NCBI GenBank assembly: GCA_034422115.1
Contig: DAOUJW010000017.1
Span: forward strand, 186,001 to 250,000
Length of the DNA: 64,000 bases
DNA from: DAOUJW01 sp034422115
GTDB lineage: Bacteria; Chloroflexota; Dehalococcoidia; Lucifugimonadales; UBA2985
Reading direction: 5' to 3'
Position numbers and translations under genes: made by a program. The notes beneath the pieces were generated by a model. The model was given only the letters and a program-made list of their open reading frames with translations, searched no databases and was not told the origin of the DNA. Shown in pieces: positions 1 through 7,766 of the stretch. How positions within the stretch are numbered: position 1 is the stretch's first letter; each line of letters begins with the position of its first letter.

Positions 1-1
1 T

Positions 2-331
2 TGCTGGATGGACGAGCGCTCCGCGCTCCGCCCCGGTAGCGTGTACCGCATCAAGCACACCACGCAGTCGGCGAAGGCGGTGGTCACCGACCTGGTGTCT
101 TTGTTCAGCATCACGTCGCTCACCGGCGAAACGGAAGCCGACTCGCTGCGGCTGAACGAGATCGGACAGGTCAAGCTCAGGGTCAGCGCGCCACTGACTA
201 TCGACGACTACACCAGCAACCGCGTTACCGGTAGCTTCATCCTCATTGACGAGGGGACCAACTCCACCGTCGCCGCCGGAATGATTGGCGAGCCCGGATT
301 CGCTTTCTCCGTTCCCGCGGCTCAGAGTTAG
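2..331 (+). CDS. cysN: Sulfate adenylyltransferase large subunit, C-terminal part (5' end outside window)
   Basis: The reading frame is already open at base 2 and stops with TAG at 329-331, so only the last ~109 residues are visible. The segment carries the third, EF-Tu-like beta-barrel of CysN: YRIKHTT, LNEIGQVKLR, and near the end the family hallmark TGSFILIDEGTNSTVAAGM. CysN is the GTPase subunit that drives ATP sulfurylase (CysD) in making adenosine 5'-phosphosulfate from sulfate and ATP. The gene ends right after this domain, so no fused CysC (APS kinase) domain follows. The GTPase domain lies outside the window, so activity cannot be judged. Confidence 0.88.
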   Translation, partial: CWMDERSALRPGSVYRIKHTTQSAKAVVTDLVSLFSITSLTGETEADSLRLNEIGQVKLRVSAPLTIDDYTSNRVTGSFILIDEGTNSTVAAGMIGEPGFAFSVPAAQS

Positions 332-419
332 CTTGTGGAGCGGGGATAGTTCGCCGAGCCAGGGACTCAGCTGCATTAGATGAGACGTTTGAATAGGGTA
401 ATTACATACCTATGTGCAT

Positions 420-701
420 TCAAGGCAACTTATACCTGCTGACTACACCAGTCTCCGATACCTCTATTAGCCACCGCTTCTCACCACCAGTTATTGCCAG
501 AATCAACCAGACAATAAGCCACAACCCAATCAGCAGTATAGACAGCAAGAGGTGCAACACGTGGTTGACCCGCCTGCCTGAGACCACAATCGCCTGAAAG
601 TCGGACTGGGACTCAATACGCCACCCCGCACGTATTGCTCTTGTGACAGCTTGGTTGAGCCTGGTTCTGCGCTCTTCAGGTGATAGAGGTGTTTCAGTCA
701 T
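420..701 (-). CDS. Small single-pass membrane protein of unknown function
   Basis: A 93-residue protein with a cytoplasmic-looking N-terminal half containing GWRIESQSDFQAIVVSG, one strongly hydrophobic segment at about residues 46-70, then a short tail beginning GGEKR. The order (GWR..SQSD.QA, then VNH.LHL, hydrophobic stretch, GGEKR) resembles a family of small conserved proteins I associate mainly with Actinobacteria; that recall is not verified. A clear ribosome-binding site (AAAAGGAGATATA) sits just before the ATG, which fixes the start. Function unknown. It is convergent with cysN. Base composition is AT-richer than the neighbouring core genes. Confidence 0.72.
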   Translation of the reverse strand: MTETPLSPEERRTRLNQAVTRAIRAGWRIESQSDFQAIVVSGRRVNHVLHLLLSILLIGLWLIVWLILAITGGEKRWLIEVSETGVVSRYKLP

Positions 702-741
702 TATATCTCCTTTTGTAGGATAGTCTCGCAGTACCAGTTGC

Positions 742-776
742 GCAACAAGAAAACCACCCTTGACTTGAGGGTGGTT
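742..776 (-). terminator. Rho-independent terminator, probably of the tRNA-Sec transcript
   Basis: A perfect 9-bp stem (AACCACCCT / AGGGTGGTT, 752-776) with a 7-base loop. Read on the minus strand, the stem is followed by TTTTCTTGTT. It lies between the minus-strand tRNA-Sec gene (1083-1177) and the minus-strand membrane-protein gene (420-701), so it would end the tRNA transcript before that gene. Confidence 0.6.
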
Positions 777-830
777 AGGTGAGTCCGATTGAATAATCCC
801 AGCATTGTCCCGAAAAGAAACGCTCCAACT

Positions 831-937
831 GTCATTCTGAACGGAGCGGAGCGAAGTGAAGAATCTAAAGCCTTAGTCCGCAAAACTGCGATGCATTTAG
901 TGAGGGGCCTTGGATTCTTCGCTGCGCTCAGAATGAC
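831..937. repeat. Long inverted repeat of the CATTCTGA...GAAGAATC type
   Basis: Left arm begins GTCATTCTGA at 831 and reads through GAAGAATCTA. Right arm at 913-937 reads GATTCTTCGCTGCGCTCAG then AATGAC. The arms are imperfect reverse complements about 50 bases apart. Such paired arms are a common dispersed non-coding element in bacterial genomes. No gene is contained. Confidence 0.55.
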
Positions 938-1082
938 ACTCGTATGGGCTTGGTCGCAAGTTATGCAAAGGACTCCCTTAGTGAGGTGAAGGGAACGCCT
1001 GCTTGTTCATGCCCGGAGAATAGCGTCAAAGAGGGTGTGCCCAGAAGGACCGCCAACGGCCTGTGTGACTCAGCGTACCAAG

Positions 1083-1177
1083 CGGGAGCGGGAGGGAGTC
1101 GAACCCCCCGTGGACACCGCAGGGCGCCCACCGACGGATTTGAAGTCCGCGAAGCCCACCAGAGCCTATCCACTCCC
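1083..1177 (-). tRNA. selC: tRNA-Sec (anticodon TCA)
   Basis: A 95-nt minus-strand tRNA with the features specific to bacterial selenocysteine tRNA. The acceptor stem has 8 pairs (GGGAGTGG with CCGCTCCC, one G-U). The anticodon loop TTCAAAT lies between GGAC and CCG and gives anticodon TCA, which reads UGA. The variable arm is long, and the T arm is GGGGG-TTCGACT-CCCTC. The discriminator is G and CCA is not encoded. The core around GGACTTCAAATCC matches E. coli selC as I remember it. It implies a Sec system (SelA, SelB, SelD) elsewhere in the genome, since none of those genes is in this window. Confidence 0.93.
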
Positions 1178-1220
1178 AAGGCGAGGCTCAATTCAGAAAC
1201 GGTCTAATCAAGTCCAATCC

Positions 1221-1279
1221 ACTCCCGCGAAGGCGGGAGTCCACATCCCGCCCCCCTGGATTCCTGCCTACGCAGGAAT
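1221..1279. repeat. Two short palindromic extragenic repeats (8-bp stem, 4-nt loop)
   Basis: Unit 1 at 1221-1240 is ACTCCCGC-GAAG-GCGGGAGT. Unit 2 at 1260-1279 is ATTCCTGC-CTAC-GCAGGAAT. Both are perfect 8-bp stems with 4-base loops and belong to the dispersed family found at about a dozen sites in this window. They lie between the 5' end of tRNA-Sec and the 3' end of trxA, both minus-strand, and could help end trxA transcription. Confidence 0.75.
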
Positions 1280-1336
1280 GGTGGTTAAGGTGTCATTGGG
1301 CGAGGCGGTCATATCTATGACTTATTCAGAGTTTCC

Positions 1337-1660
1337 TTAGAGAGCGGAGTCCAGGCGCTTCTTGATTACCGCCTTGGGCACTGCGCCGACCACCTGATCC
1401 ACGGGGCTGCCACCCTTGAACACCAGCAGAGTGGGGATGCTCCTGATGCCGTACTTCATTGCAGTCTGGGGATTCTCGTCCACGTCCACCTTGGTGAACT
1501 TGATCTTGCCGTCGTACTCCTGGGACAGGTCGTCCAGGACGGGGGCCACCATCTTGCAGGGGCCGCACCACTCGGCCCAGAAGTCCACCAGCACAACGGT
1601 GTCGGCTTCCAGCACTTCCTGGTCGAAATCCTGATCGGTTACGGGCGTGGGCAGGGACAT
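1337..1660 (-). CDS. trxA: Thioredoxin
   Basis: A 107-residue protein of standard thioredoxin length. The active site WCGPC gives Cys32 and Cys35. The buried aspartate region VLVDFWAEW and the cis-proline loop region SIPTLLVF are in place. It reduces protein disulfides in the cytosol, normally recharged by thioredoxin reductase (not in this window). The start is set by the strong ribosome-binding site AGGAGGTACTGAA before the ATG. The gene lies downstream of gltX on the same strand and has its own promoter candidate at 1745-1773. Both redox residues are cysteine codons; neither is UGA, although the genome has tRNA-Sec. Confidence 0.95.
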   Translation of the reverse strand: MSLPTPVTDQDFDQEVLEADTVVLVDFWAEWCGPCKMVAPVLDDLSQEYDGKIKFTKVDVDENPQTAMKYGIRSIPTLLVFKGGSPVDQVVGAVPKAVIKKRLDSAL

Positions 1661-1744
1661 TTCAGTACCTCCTAATCTTGTTGAACCTGAAGGCCCGCTG
1701 CGGCTCTCGGAGCGCAGGGGCCCAGTCTAATGTCTGCTACTTTA

Positions 1745-1773
1745 AGTGTAAGACCGCAGGCTGCCTTAGTCAA
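1745..1773 (-). promoter_or_regulatory. Sigma70-type promoter candidate for trxA
   Basis: On the minus strand TTGACT (1768-1773) is followed after 17 bases by TACACT (1745-1750). It overlaps the end of gltX and would give a leader of roughly 80 nt before trxA. This is a pattern match only. Confidence 0.45.
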
Positions 1774-3224
1774 CTCTCCTGCAGGTTGTGGACGGACTTC
1801 CTGAGCCTGTGGAGCGACTTGTCCCGTCCCAGCACGGCCATTGTCTCGAAGAGCGGCGGGGCAGCCTTCCGACCCGTCACGGCCACGCGGATGGCCCCGA
1901 ACAGCTGGCCCGTCTTGACGCTCAGCTCCTCGGCGAGGGGCCTCAGCTCCCCCTCCAGCGCCTCGGTTGACCACGACTCCAGGCCCGATACCCTGTCCAG
2001 CGTAGACACAAGGGCGAGGGTCGTGCTTTCCCTGTCCATGCCCTTCTGTACCAGGTCTTCCGTAGGGTAGTCAAGCTCCTCCGTGAAGAAGAAGTCCATC
2101 AGCTGGGGGACGTCGGTCATCGTCTTGAGGCGCTCCTGGACAAGGGGAGTGATTGCGCCAACGTAGTCCTCGGAAATCGGGCGCGGCACGTCTGCTGCCA
2201 GCGAGTCGTCAAGCACCCGGATGATGCGGCTCACGAGGTCGGTTTCGCTCAGGTTGCGGATGTACATCCCGTTCATCCACGTGAGCTTCTCCAGGTTGAA
2301 GATGGCCCCGGACTTGACTATGCGATCTATGGAGAAGTGCTGGACCAGGTCATCCCGTGAGATGATCTCCGTGTGGTCGTCCAGGGACCAGCCCAGGAGG
2401 GCCAGGAAGTTGAACATGGCCTCCGGCAGGTAGCCCATGTCCCGGTACTGGAGCACCGACACGTCGCCGTGACGCTTGCTCAGCTTTGAGCGGTCCGGGC
2501 CCAGGATGATGGGCAGGTGAGCGAAGTGGGGCTTCTCAAACCCCAGGGCGTCGTATAGGTGGACGTGGCGTGGGGCGCTGGGCAGCCACTCCTCGGCCCG
2601 TAGCACGTGGGAAATCTCCATGAAGTGGTCGTCAACGGTGCTTGCCAGGTGGTAGGTGGGATACCCGTCCGACTTGAGTATGACAAAGTCGTCCACAGTC
2701 GCGTTGGCGAAGGTCACGTCCCCCCTGATGATGTCGTGGAACTCGGTCTCCCCGTCCAGGGGCATCTTGAACCGCACCACCGGGCGAGGATCGCCGTCCG
2801 GCCCGTGCCCCAAGTCGCGGCACAGGCGGTCGTAGCCCGGGGGCTGCTTCCGGCGGGCCTGCTCCTGGCGCATCTCCTTGAGTCGCTCCGATGAGCAGTA
2901 GCAGTAGTAGGCGAAGCCCCGATCTACCAGGTCCCTGGCCTTTTCCTGGTACAGCTCCAGCCGCTCCGACTGGACGTAGGGGCCGTAGGCGCCGCCGACG
3001 TCCGGGCCCTCGTCCCAGTCCAGGCCGAGCCACCTGAGGGAGTCCATGATGGACTCCAAGGCCCCGTCGGTCCTGCGGTTGGCGTCCGTGTCCTCAATGC
3101 GCAGTATGAAGTCGCCGCCGGTGTGGCGGGCGAACAGCCAGTCGAAAAGGGCGGTGCGGATGTTTCCCACGTGGGGGTCTCCCGTAGGGCTGGGCGCGTA
3201 GCGTACTCTGACTCTCTCGTACAT
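1770..3224 (-). CDS. gltX: Glutamyl-tRNA synthetase
   Basis: A 484-residue class I aminoacyl-tRNA synthetase that charges tRNA-Glu. The ATP-binding HIGH-type motif is in PSPTGDPHVGNIRTALF (residues 11-27) and the KMSKS-type loop is KLSKR (247-251). Between them sits a possible zinc site, CYC at 108-110 with YDRLC ending at 135. The C-terminal half is the helical anticodon-binding region. Its product, Glu-tRNA, is also the substrate of HemA encoded at 20.0 kb. The next upstream gene on this strand is rluD, 26 bp away, so co-transcription is likely. Whether it is discriminating or also charges tRNA-Gln cannot be told by eye. Confidence 0.95.
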   Translation of the reverse strand: MYERVRVRYAPSPTGDPHVGNIRTALFDWLFARHTGGDFILRIEDTDANRRTDGALESIMDSLRWLGLDWDEGPDVGGAYGPYVQSERLELYQEKARDLVDRGFAYYCYCSSERLKEMRQEQARRKQPPGYDRLCRDLGHGPDGDPRPVVRFKMPLDGETEFHDIIRGDVTFANATVDDFVILKSDGYPTYHLASTVDDHFMEISHVLRAEEWLPSAPRHVHLYDALGFEKPHFAHLPIILGPDRSKLSKRHGDVSVLQYRDMGYLPEAMFNFLALLGWSLDDHTEIISRDDLVQHFSIDRIVKSGAIFNLEKLTWMNGMYIRNLSETDLVSRIIRVLDDSLAADVPRPISEDYVGAITPLVQERLKTMTDVPQLMDFFFTEELDYPTEDLVQKGMDRESTTLALVSTLDRVSGLESWSTEALEGELRPLAEELSVKTGQLFGAIRVAVTGRKAAPPLFETMAVLGRDKSLHRLRKSVHNLQES

Positions 3225-3250
3225 CGGATCCAGGACCTTTCTGCAGTTGG

Positions 3251-4168
3251 TTAACCGGCCTCTGCTGCGTTCATATTCAGTTGTGTGAGGAAGGATGTCA
3301 AGTCCGACGGCAGGGGAGAAGCGAACTCCGCGTACTCTCCCGACCCCGGCAGCCTCAGCCCCAGGCGGTGGGCGTGGAGGAACTGCCGCTCCAGGCGCGG
3401 GTCTCTCCCACCATAGAGTGCGTCTCCAACGATGGGATGGCCCAAAGCTGAGAGGTGCACCCTTATCTGGTGAGTCCTGCCCGTCCTGGGGAAGACTTCC
3501 ACCAGCGTGCAGCCGCTCGTCCTCTCCACGACGCGGTAGGAGGTCTCGGCCTCCCGCCCATCCTCAACAACCGCCATGCGCTTCCTGTTACGCCGGTCCC
3601 TGCCTATCTGCGCCCTGATAACGCCCTCCGGCGGGTCCATGTCTCCCTTTACGAGGGCAGTATACCCCTTGAGGACGCTCCTGCCCTTGATCTGCGCGGA
3701 TATGGTGCGGTGGGCCCTGGGGTTCTTGGCCGCCACCATCAGCCCGGAGGTGTCCATGTCCAGGCGGTGAACTATGCCCGGCCGCTGGCCGTCGCCCACC
3801 TCTCCGATACCGGGCAGCATTGCCAGCAGCGCGTTGGCGACGGTGTCCCGCCGGTGGCCCGGCGCGGGGTGCACCACCATGCCTGCGGGTTTGTCTATCA
3901 CCAGAATGTCATCGTCCTCGTACACCACTGACAGGGGTATGTCCTGCGGAGACACGCCTGCGGGCGGTGGCGGGAGCACCTGCATCTCCACCGTCTCTCC
4001 TCCTCGCAGCCTGTGGGACGCCTTGACGATGGCGCCGTCCACCTTCACGTGGCCGCCGGCGACAAGGCCCGCTATCCGGGCGCGGGACAGGTCGCTCTGA
4101 CTGGCGGCCAGGAACTTGTCCAGACGCTCGCCCCGGACGTCGACTACGATTCGGCGGACTTCTTCCAC
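3251..4168 (-). CDS. rluD: Ribosomal large-subunit pseudouridine synthase, RluD/RluA family
   Basis: A 305-residue protein with an N-terminal S4 RNA-binding domain (about residues 13-70, ERLDKFLA start) and an RluA-type catalytic domain. The catalytic motif is HRLDMDTSGLM with the nucleophilic Asp137. Later family motifs such as GRTHQIRVHL are present. It converts specific uridines of 23S rRNA to pseudouridine. The S4 domain and length favour RluD over RluA, but the exact target positions are inferred. It overlaps the end of lspA by 25 bp, an lspA-rluD pairing that is common in bacteria. Confidence 0.9.
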   Translation of the reverse strand: MEEVRRIVVDVRGERLDKFLAASQSDLSRARIAGLVAGGHVKVDGAIVKASHRLRGGETVEMQVLPPPPAGVSPQDIPLSVVYEDDDILVIDKPAGMVVHPAPGHRRDTVANALLAMLPGIGEVGDGQRPGIVHRLDMDTSGLMVAAKNPRAHRTISAQIKGRSVLKGYTALVKGDMDPPEGVIRAQIGRDRRNRKRMAVVEDGREAETSYRVVERTSGCTLVEVFPRTGRTHQIRVHLSALGHPIVGDALYGGRDPRLERQFLHAHRLGLRLPGSGEYAEFASPLPSDLTSFLTQLNMNAAEAG

Positions 4169-4785
4169 GGGTCTTCCCCTGCTTCCGGCGCGGTGTCCTC
4201 GGCCACGGGCGTCACGTCGGCCTCATCGCCCGCGATGTTCTCCCTCTGCTCCACTGCGACCGGAAAGAGGTAGGCGTCCGGGGCCGAGTAGCGCTCTCGC
4301 TCCGGCGGGCTCTTGACGGTCAGCATCGTGAACAGCAGCCCAACCAAGCCAACCACTATCGACGAGTCCGCCAGGTTGAAGACGGGCCACGCGCCCACGT
4401 CGATGAAGTCCACCACGTGGCCCAGTCGCAGGCGGTCCATCAGGTTGCCTATTGCGCCTCCAAGCTGCAGGCCAAGGCTGATTCGCAGAATGGGGCTGCT
4501 GACCCTGTGGATGCGGTAGAAGACCAGCAGTATCCCGATTCCCACAAAGGAGGCGATGATGAGGAACAGGGTCTGGTTGGGGAAGAGGCCGAAGGCGCTG
4601 CCGGAGTTGGTGACGTACGTGATGCGGAAGAAGCCGGACTCCGGGATGGACTGCCCCGGGTACATGTTCAGCAGTACGATGGCTTTGGACAGCTGATCCG
4701 CAACCAGGGCGGCCAGCATGACAAAAAGAGACAGGCCGCCAAAGAAGTCTCTTGTGCTGGTTTCGGTTGGGTGCGGCTCTTCCAT
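4144..4785 (-). CDS. lspA: Lipoprotein signal peptidase (signal peptidase II)
   Basis: An integral membrane aspartyl protease that cuts signal peptides from prolipoproteins after diacylglycerol is attached. It has four hydrophobic segments, and the two catalytic aspartates sit in GNLMDRLR...VVDFIDVG and VFNLADSS, the family signatures. I start at the ATG encoding MEEPHPTE rather than the longer reading frame beginning at 4884, because the extra residues are polar and unrelated to LspA. The protein has a ~40-residue acidic tail (from about VKSPPERE) not needed for catalysis. Substrates in this window would include the lipobox proteins at 5.7, 7.0 and 42.5 kb. Confidence 0.92.
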   Translation of the reverse strand: MEEPHPTETSTRDFFGGLSLFVMLAALVADQLSKAIVLLNMYPGQSIPESGFFRITYVTNSGSAFGLFPNQTLFLIIASFVGIGILLVFYRIHRVSSPILRISLGLQLGGAIGNLMDRLRLGHVVDFIDVGAWPVFNLADSSIVVGLVGLLFTMLTVKSPPERERYSAPDAYLFPVAVEQRENIAGDEADVTPVAEDTAPEAGEDPWKKSAES

Positions 4786-4914
4786 GTTGGGGTGTGGCTG
4801 GGTGGATGCTTGTAATGCCGTTTCTTGGGCACTTCGTGGATTATCTCGTATTTGTGGCTGGAATGATAGCCCAGCCACAGCCACTGGTCAATTCAAAGAC
4901 AGCGCCGGTGTCTG

Positions 4915-4923
4915 TGCTATAAT
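4915..4923 (+). promoter_or_regulatory. Extended -10 promoter for the GNAT gene
   Basis: TGC followed directly by a perfect TATAAT (4918-4923). There is no good -35; the nearest is TTCAAA at 4892 with a long spacer. Extended -10 promoters can work without a -35. Transcription would start about 35 bases before the ATG at 4967. Confidence 0.55.
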
Positions 4924-4966
4924 GGTGCTCATTCCCAATTGCACCTACCGGACGAGAGAACCAGCC

Positions 4967-5629
4967 ATGCCCTACGCCATCAGGCCGGCCAGGGAAGAGG
5001 ATGTCCCCCAGCTGGCGGAGATAGAGCGGGAGGCCTTCCCCACCAACTGGCCGCCGGCTCCCTTCAAGCGAGACATGTCCAACAGGCTGGCCAGCATCCT
5101 GGTTGCCTACGACCCATCGGCCGCGGGCCAGCCGCTTGAGGAAGCCGAACCCGTAGCTCCTGCCCGCGCCTCGAGGCCGGGCGGCCTGAAGGGTACCCTC
5201 AGTCGCCTGTTCGGCGGGGGCAAGCGAACATCGGCTTCGTCCCTGGGCAGGGACCAGATCGCCGGCTACGTGGCCACGTGGTTCATGACGGACGAGGCGC
5301 ACATCACCGGCATAGCCGTGCGTGAGTCGCTGCGAGGCAAAGGCGTGGGCGAACTGCTACTCCTGGCATCGGTTGAGCTGTCCATGAGCAGGGGGTCGCG
5401 CGTTGTCACCCTGGAGGTGCGGGTATCCAACCACGTGGCCCAGTCGATGTACACCAAGTACGGCTTCAAGCAGGTGGGCCTGCGCAAGCGGTACTACACC
5501 GACAACAACGAGGACGCCTACATAATGACCACGGACACCCTTGCGTCCGACGCCTACAGCAAGAGGTTCCGCGTGCTGGTGGAGACGTACAAGGCCCGCC
5601 GGGGCGAGCCGGCCCTGGTGCTGGGTTGA
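4967..5629 (+). CDS. rimI: GNAT acetyltransferase, RimI-like, with an internal insertion
   Basis: A 220-residue acetyl-CoA-dependent N-acetyltransferase. The N-terminal IRPAREEDVPQLAEIER is the usual GNAT opening. The acetyl-CoA loop is RESLRGKGVGELLL, followed by LEVRVSNHVAQSMYTKYGF, which strongly resembles ribosomal-protein S18 alanine N-acetyltransferase RimI. Residues ~48-95 form an insertion rich in Pro, Ala, Gly and Ser that splits the early strands; RimI is normally ~150-160 residues, so this explains the extra length, together with a basic C-terminal tail. The start is the ATG after the -10 element; upstream in-frame codons lie before or in the promoter. The target is inferred. Confidence 0.82.
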   Translation: MPYAIRPAREEDVPQLAEIEREAFPTNWPPAPFKRDMSNRLASILVAYDPSAAGQPLEEAEPVAPARASRPGGLKGTLSRLFGGGKRTSASSLGRDQIAGYVATWFMTDEAHITGIAVRESLRGKGVGELLLLASVELSMSRGSRVVTLEVRVSNHVAQSMYTKYGFKQVGLRKRYYTDNNEDAYIMTTDTLASDAYSKRFRVLVETYKARRGEPALVLG

Positions 5630-5734
5630 GACGCCCGCCTTAGTTGGACACGGGCACGGGGCGCATAGTCCGCAACTGGCCCCGCCGCGGGGAAACTGCG
5701 CCGTATCCGGCTAGTTGAGCTTGGAGTGGATGAA

Positions 5735-6946
5735 ATGCCGCGAATGACCAGGTGGCTTACCTTGTTGGTCTTGGTCCTTGCGCTGGCCGCTCTTGGGGTA
5801 CTCTTTGCCTGCGGCTACGACCGGACATCCGTCGCAACAGACAGGGAAATGCTGATCGCCTTCTACAACGCCGCGAGCGGGCCCAGTTGGAGGAATAACA
5901 ATAACTGGCTGAGTGATGTACCCATAGGAGAGTGGCACGGCGTTACTACCGGCCCTAACGGGCGAGTCATAGCGCTGGAGCTTAACTCGAACGACTTGAG
6001 AGGGGAGATACCTGGGGCGCTGGTTAAGTTCTCCAATCTGGAACGTCTCTCCCTAAGTCTTAACCGGTTGAGCGGGGAGATACCCCTTACATTGGGGAGC
6101 CTCTCCAACTTGCAAGTAATGGACCTCTTCGGGAACGGGTTGAGTGGGGAGATACCGGGTCAGTTAGGTAGACTCTCTAACCTTGAAGTTCTGTCTCTCA
6201 GTGGTAACGGACTGAGCGGTGAGATACCGGAAGAGTTGGGCAGCCTCTTCAACTTGGGACGACTGTCTCTCAGCAGTAACGATCTGAGCGGACCAATACC
6301 TCGTGGGCTTGGGAGCCTCTCCAACTTGACCGAGTTGCGGCTCGGCTCCAACGAGTTGAGCGGGGCGATACCCCGTGAGATCGGGAGCCTATCCAGCCTT
6401 GAAGTTCTGTCCCTCAGTGGCAATGAACTGAGCGGTGAGATACCGGGAGAGTTGGGCAGCCTCTCCAGCCTTGAGGTTCTGTCCCTCAGTGGTAACGAAC
6501 TGAGCGGTGAGATATCGGGAGAGTTGGGCAACCTCTCCAGCCTGGAACGTCTGTACATAAGCGGTAACGATCTGAGCGGGCCGATACCGGGTGAGTTGGG
6601 GAAGCTCTCCAAATTGACCGAGTTGCAGCTCGGCACGAACGGATTGAGCGGGGCGATACCCCGTGAGATCGGGGGCCTCTCCAGCCTTGAAGTTCTGTCC
6701 CTCAGTGGCAATGAACTGAGCGGTGAGATACCGGGAGAGTTGGGCAACCTCTCCAACTTGGAGCGTCTGCACCTCAGCGATAACAGGTTGAGTGGGCAGA
6801 TTCCGAGTGAGTTGGGAAGGCTCTCTAATTTGTTCGAACTCCGGCTCGGTTCGAATGATTTAAACGGGTGCGTCCCGGGCGCTTTACAGTACCGGTTAGA
6901 AGTGAACCTCTTCACTTGGGGCGGTTTCCCGTTCTGCCCGAGCTAA
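5735..6946 (+). CDS. Leucine-rich-repeat lipoprotein, plant-specific repeat type
   Basis: A ~403-residue secreted protein. A signal peptide with lipobox (LGVLFACG) is followed by a cap resembling plant LRR N-terminal regions (LIAFYNAASGPSW...NWLSD). Then come about 12-13 repeats of 24 residues with the plant-type core LSGEIPxxLGxLSNLExLxL, and a cap ending with a Cys pair (GCVPGAL...FPFCPS). It is probably anchored outside the cytoplasmic membrane and binds a protein or peptide ligand; the ligand is unknown. I prefer ATG 5735, which has GGAG eight bases upstream, over GTG 5726. The DNA contains a recent internal duplication (separate entry) and is less GC-rich than neighbouring genes. Confidence 0.85.
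   Translation: MPRMTRWLTLLVLVLALAALGVLFACGYDRTSVATDREMLIAFYNAASGPSWRNNNNWLSDVPIGEWHGVTTGPNGRVIALELNSNDLRGEIPGALVKFSNLERLSLSLNRLSGEIPLTLGSLSNLQVMDLFGNGLSGEIPGQLGRLSNLEVLSLSGNGLSGEIPEELGSLFNLGRLSLSSNDLSGPIPRGLGSLSNLTELRLGSNELSGAIPREIGSLSSLEVLSLSGNELSGEIPGELGSLSSLEVLSLSGNELSGEISGELGNLSSLERLYISGNDLSGPIPGELGKLSKLTELQLGTNGLSGAIPREIGGLSSLEVLSLSGNELSGEIPGELGNLSNLERLHLSDNRLSGQIPSELGRLSNLFELRLGSNDLNGCVPGALQYRLEVNLFTWGGFPFCPS
6393..6746 (+). repeat. Internal duplication inside the LRR gene (288-nt period)
   Basis: Bases 6393-6458 and 6681-6746 are identical over 66 bases, 288 bases apart, which is exactly four 24-residue repeats. The surrounding repeats also follow the same four-repeat order (SGPIP, SGAIP, SGEIP, SGE). 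This shows growth of the array by a four-repeat block. Confidence 0.85.
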
Positions 6947-6975
6947 AGCGCTTTCGCTCAGTTCTTGCTTTAGCC

Positions 6976-7677
6976 CTACCCCTCGGATATCTCTATTCGC
7001 TCAATGGTTGGCGGCTCTACGGGCCTTGAGCGCTCCCCCGTGTTGGAGGTGGTAACGGGCGTGTTGGCCAGGGCGTCCACAACGTCCAGCCCCTCCGTCG
7101 CCTGCCCGAAAATGGTGTAGTTCTTGGGCAGGGCGGCCTCCTGGTGCATTATGAAGAACTGGCTGCCGTTGGTGTTGGGCCCCGCGTTGGCCATGGCCAG
7201 GGTGCCGGGCAGGTAGTCCCGGGTGACCGGCTCGTCGGCAAAGCTGTAGCCGGGCCCGCCCATGCCGGTGCCGTCCGGGTCTCCGCTCTGCACCATGAAT
7301 CCCCTGATTATGCGGTGGAAAATCACGCCGTCGTAGAAGCCCTCCCGGGCCAGGAACACAAAGTTGTTCACCGTGTTGGGCGCCTCCGACGCGAACAGCT
7401 CGAAGGTAATGGCTCCGGCGCTTGTGTGCATGGTGGCGGTTATCTTCGCGGTGGGGTCGATGGTCATTGGGGGCGGCGCGCTGTACTGCTTGGGCATGGT
7501 CTCTCCTTGTATCGGTTCATTCGTCTGATTCACACTGGTGAGGTCCACAGTGGACGTGGGGGCCGGCGTAGCCGTGGCGGGAGCAGGCGCAATGGTTGGC
7601 GTCGGCTCCTCGCTTCCGCACGCCAGGGCAATGGACACCATGACTGCCGCCAGAACCGCTATCGTTGGCCTGAACAT
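6976..7677 (-). CDS. Cyclophilin-type peptidyl-prolyl isomerase lipoprotein
   Basis: A ~233-residue protein with a signal peptide and lipobox (SIALACG), a Pro/Thr/Ala linker of about 50 residues, and a cyclophilin domain. Domain motifs are FELFASEAPNTVNNFVFLA, GVIFHRIIRGFMVQSGDP, GPNTNGSQFFI and NYTIFGQ; the catalytic arginine lies in FHRIIRGFM. It catalyses cis-trans isomerisation at proline and, anchored outside the membrane, probably helps fold exported proteins. I start at the ATG encoding MFRPTIAV, since the longer frame adds a Cys-rich stretch that would spoil the signal peptide. It lies downstream of the unknown gene at 7.8 kb on the same strand. Confidence 0.9.
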   Translation of the reverse strand: MFRPTIAVLAAVMVSIALACGSEEPTPTIAPAPATATPAPTSTVDLTSVNQTNEPIQGETMPKQYSAPPPMTIDPTAKITATMHTSAGAITFELFASEAPNTVNNFVFLAREGFYDGVIFHRIIRGFMVQSGDPDGTGMGGPGYSFADEPVTRDYLPGTLAMANAGPNTNGSQFFIMHQEAALPKNYTIFGQATEGLDVVDALANTPVTTSNTGERSRPVEPPTIERIEISEG

Positions 7678-7766
7678 CGGCTTAGCGCACAGTCTCGTGC
7701 AACACACTGCTCAATGGACATTTTGGGAAAATTATCACAATTGACTGTGGTTTGTCAATCCGGCCT

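Larger units (their letters stand above)
702..1082. other. Gene-free stretch upstream of tRNA-Sec
   Basis: No credible coding region on either strand. It holds a terminator-like hairpin at 742-776 and a long imperfect inverted repeat at 831-937, both listed separately. The rest shows no structure I can interpret. Confidence 0.6.

Noticed and set aside
6000..6900. Regular short repeats that could suggest a CRISPR array
   Set aside because: The repeats are in frame with a 24-codon period and encode leucine-rich repeats; there are no unrelated spacers.
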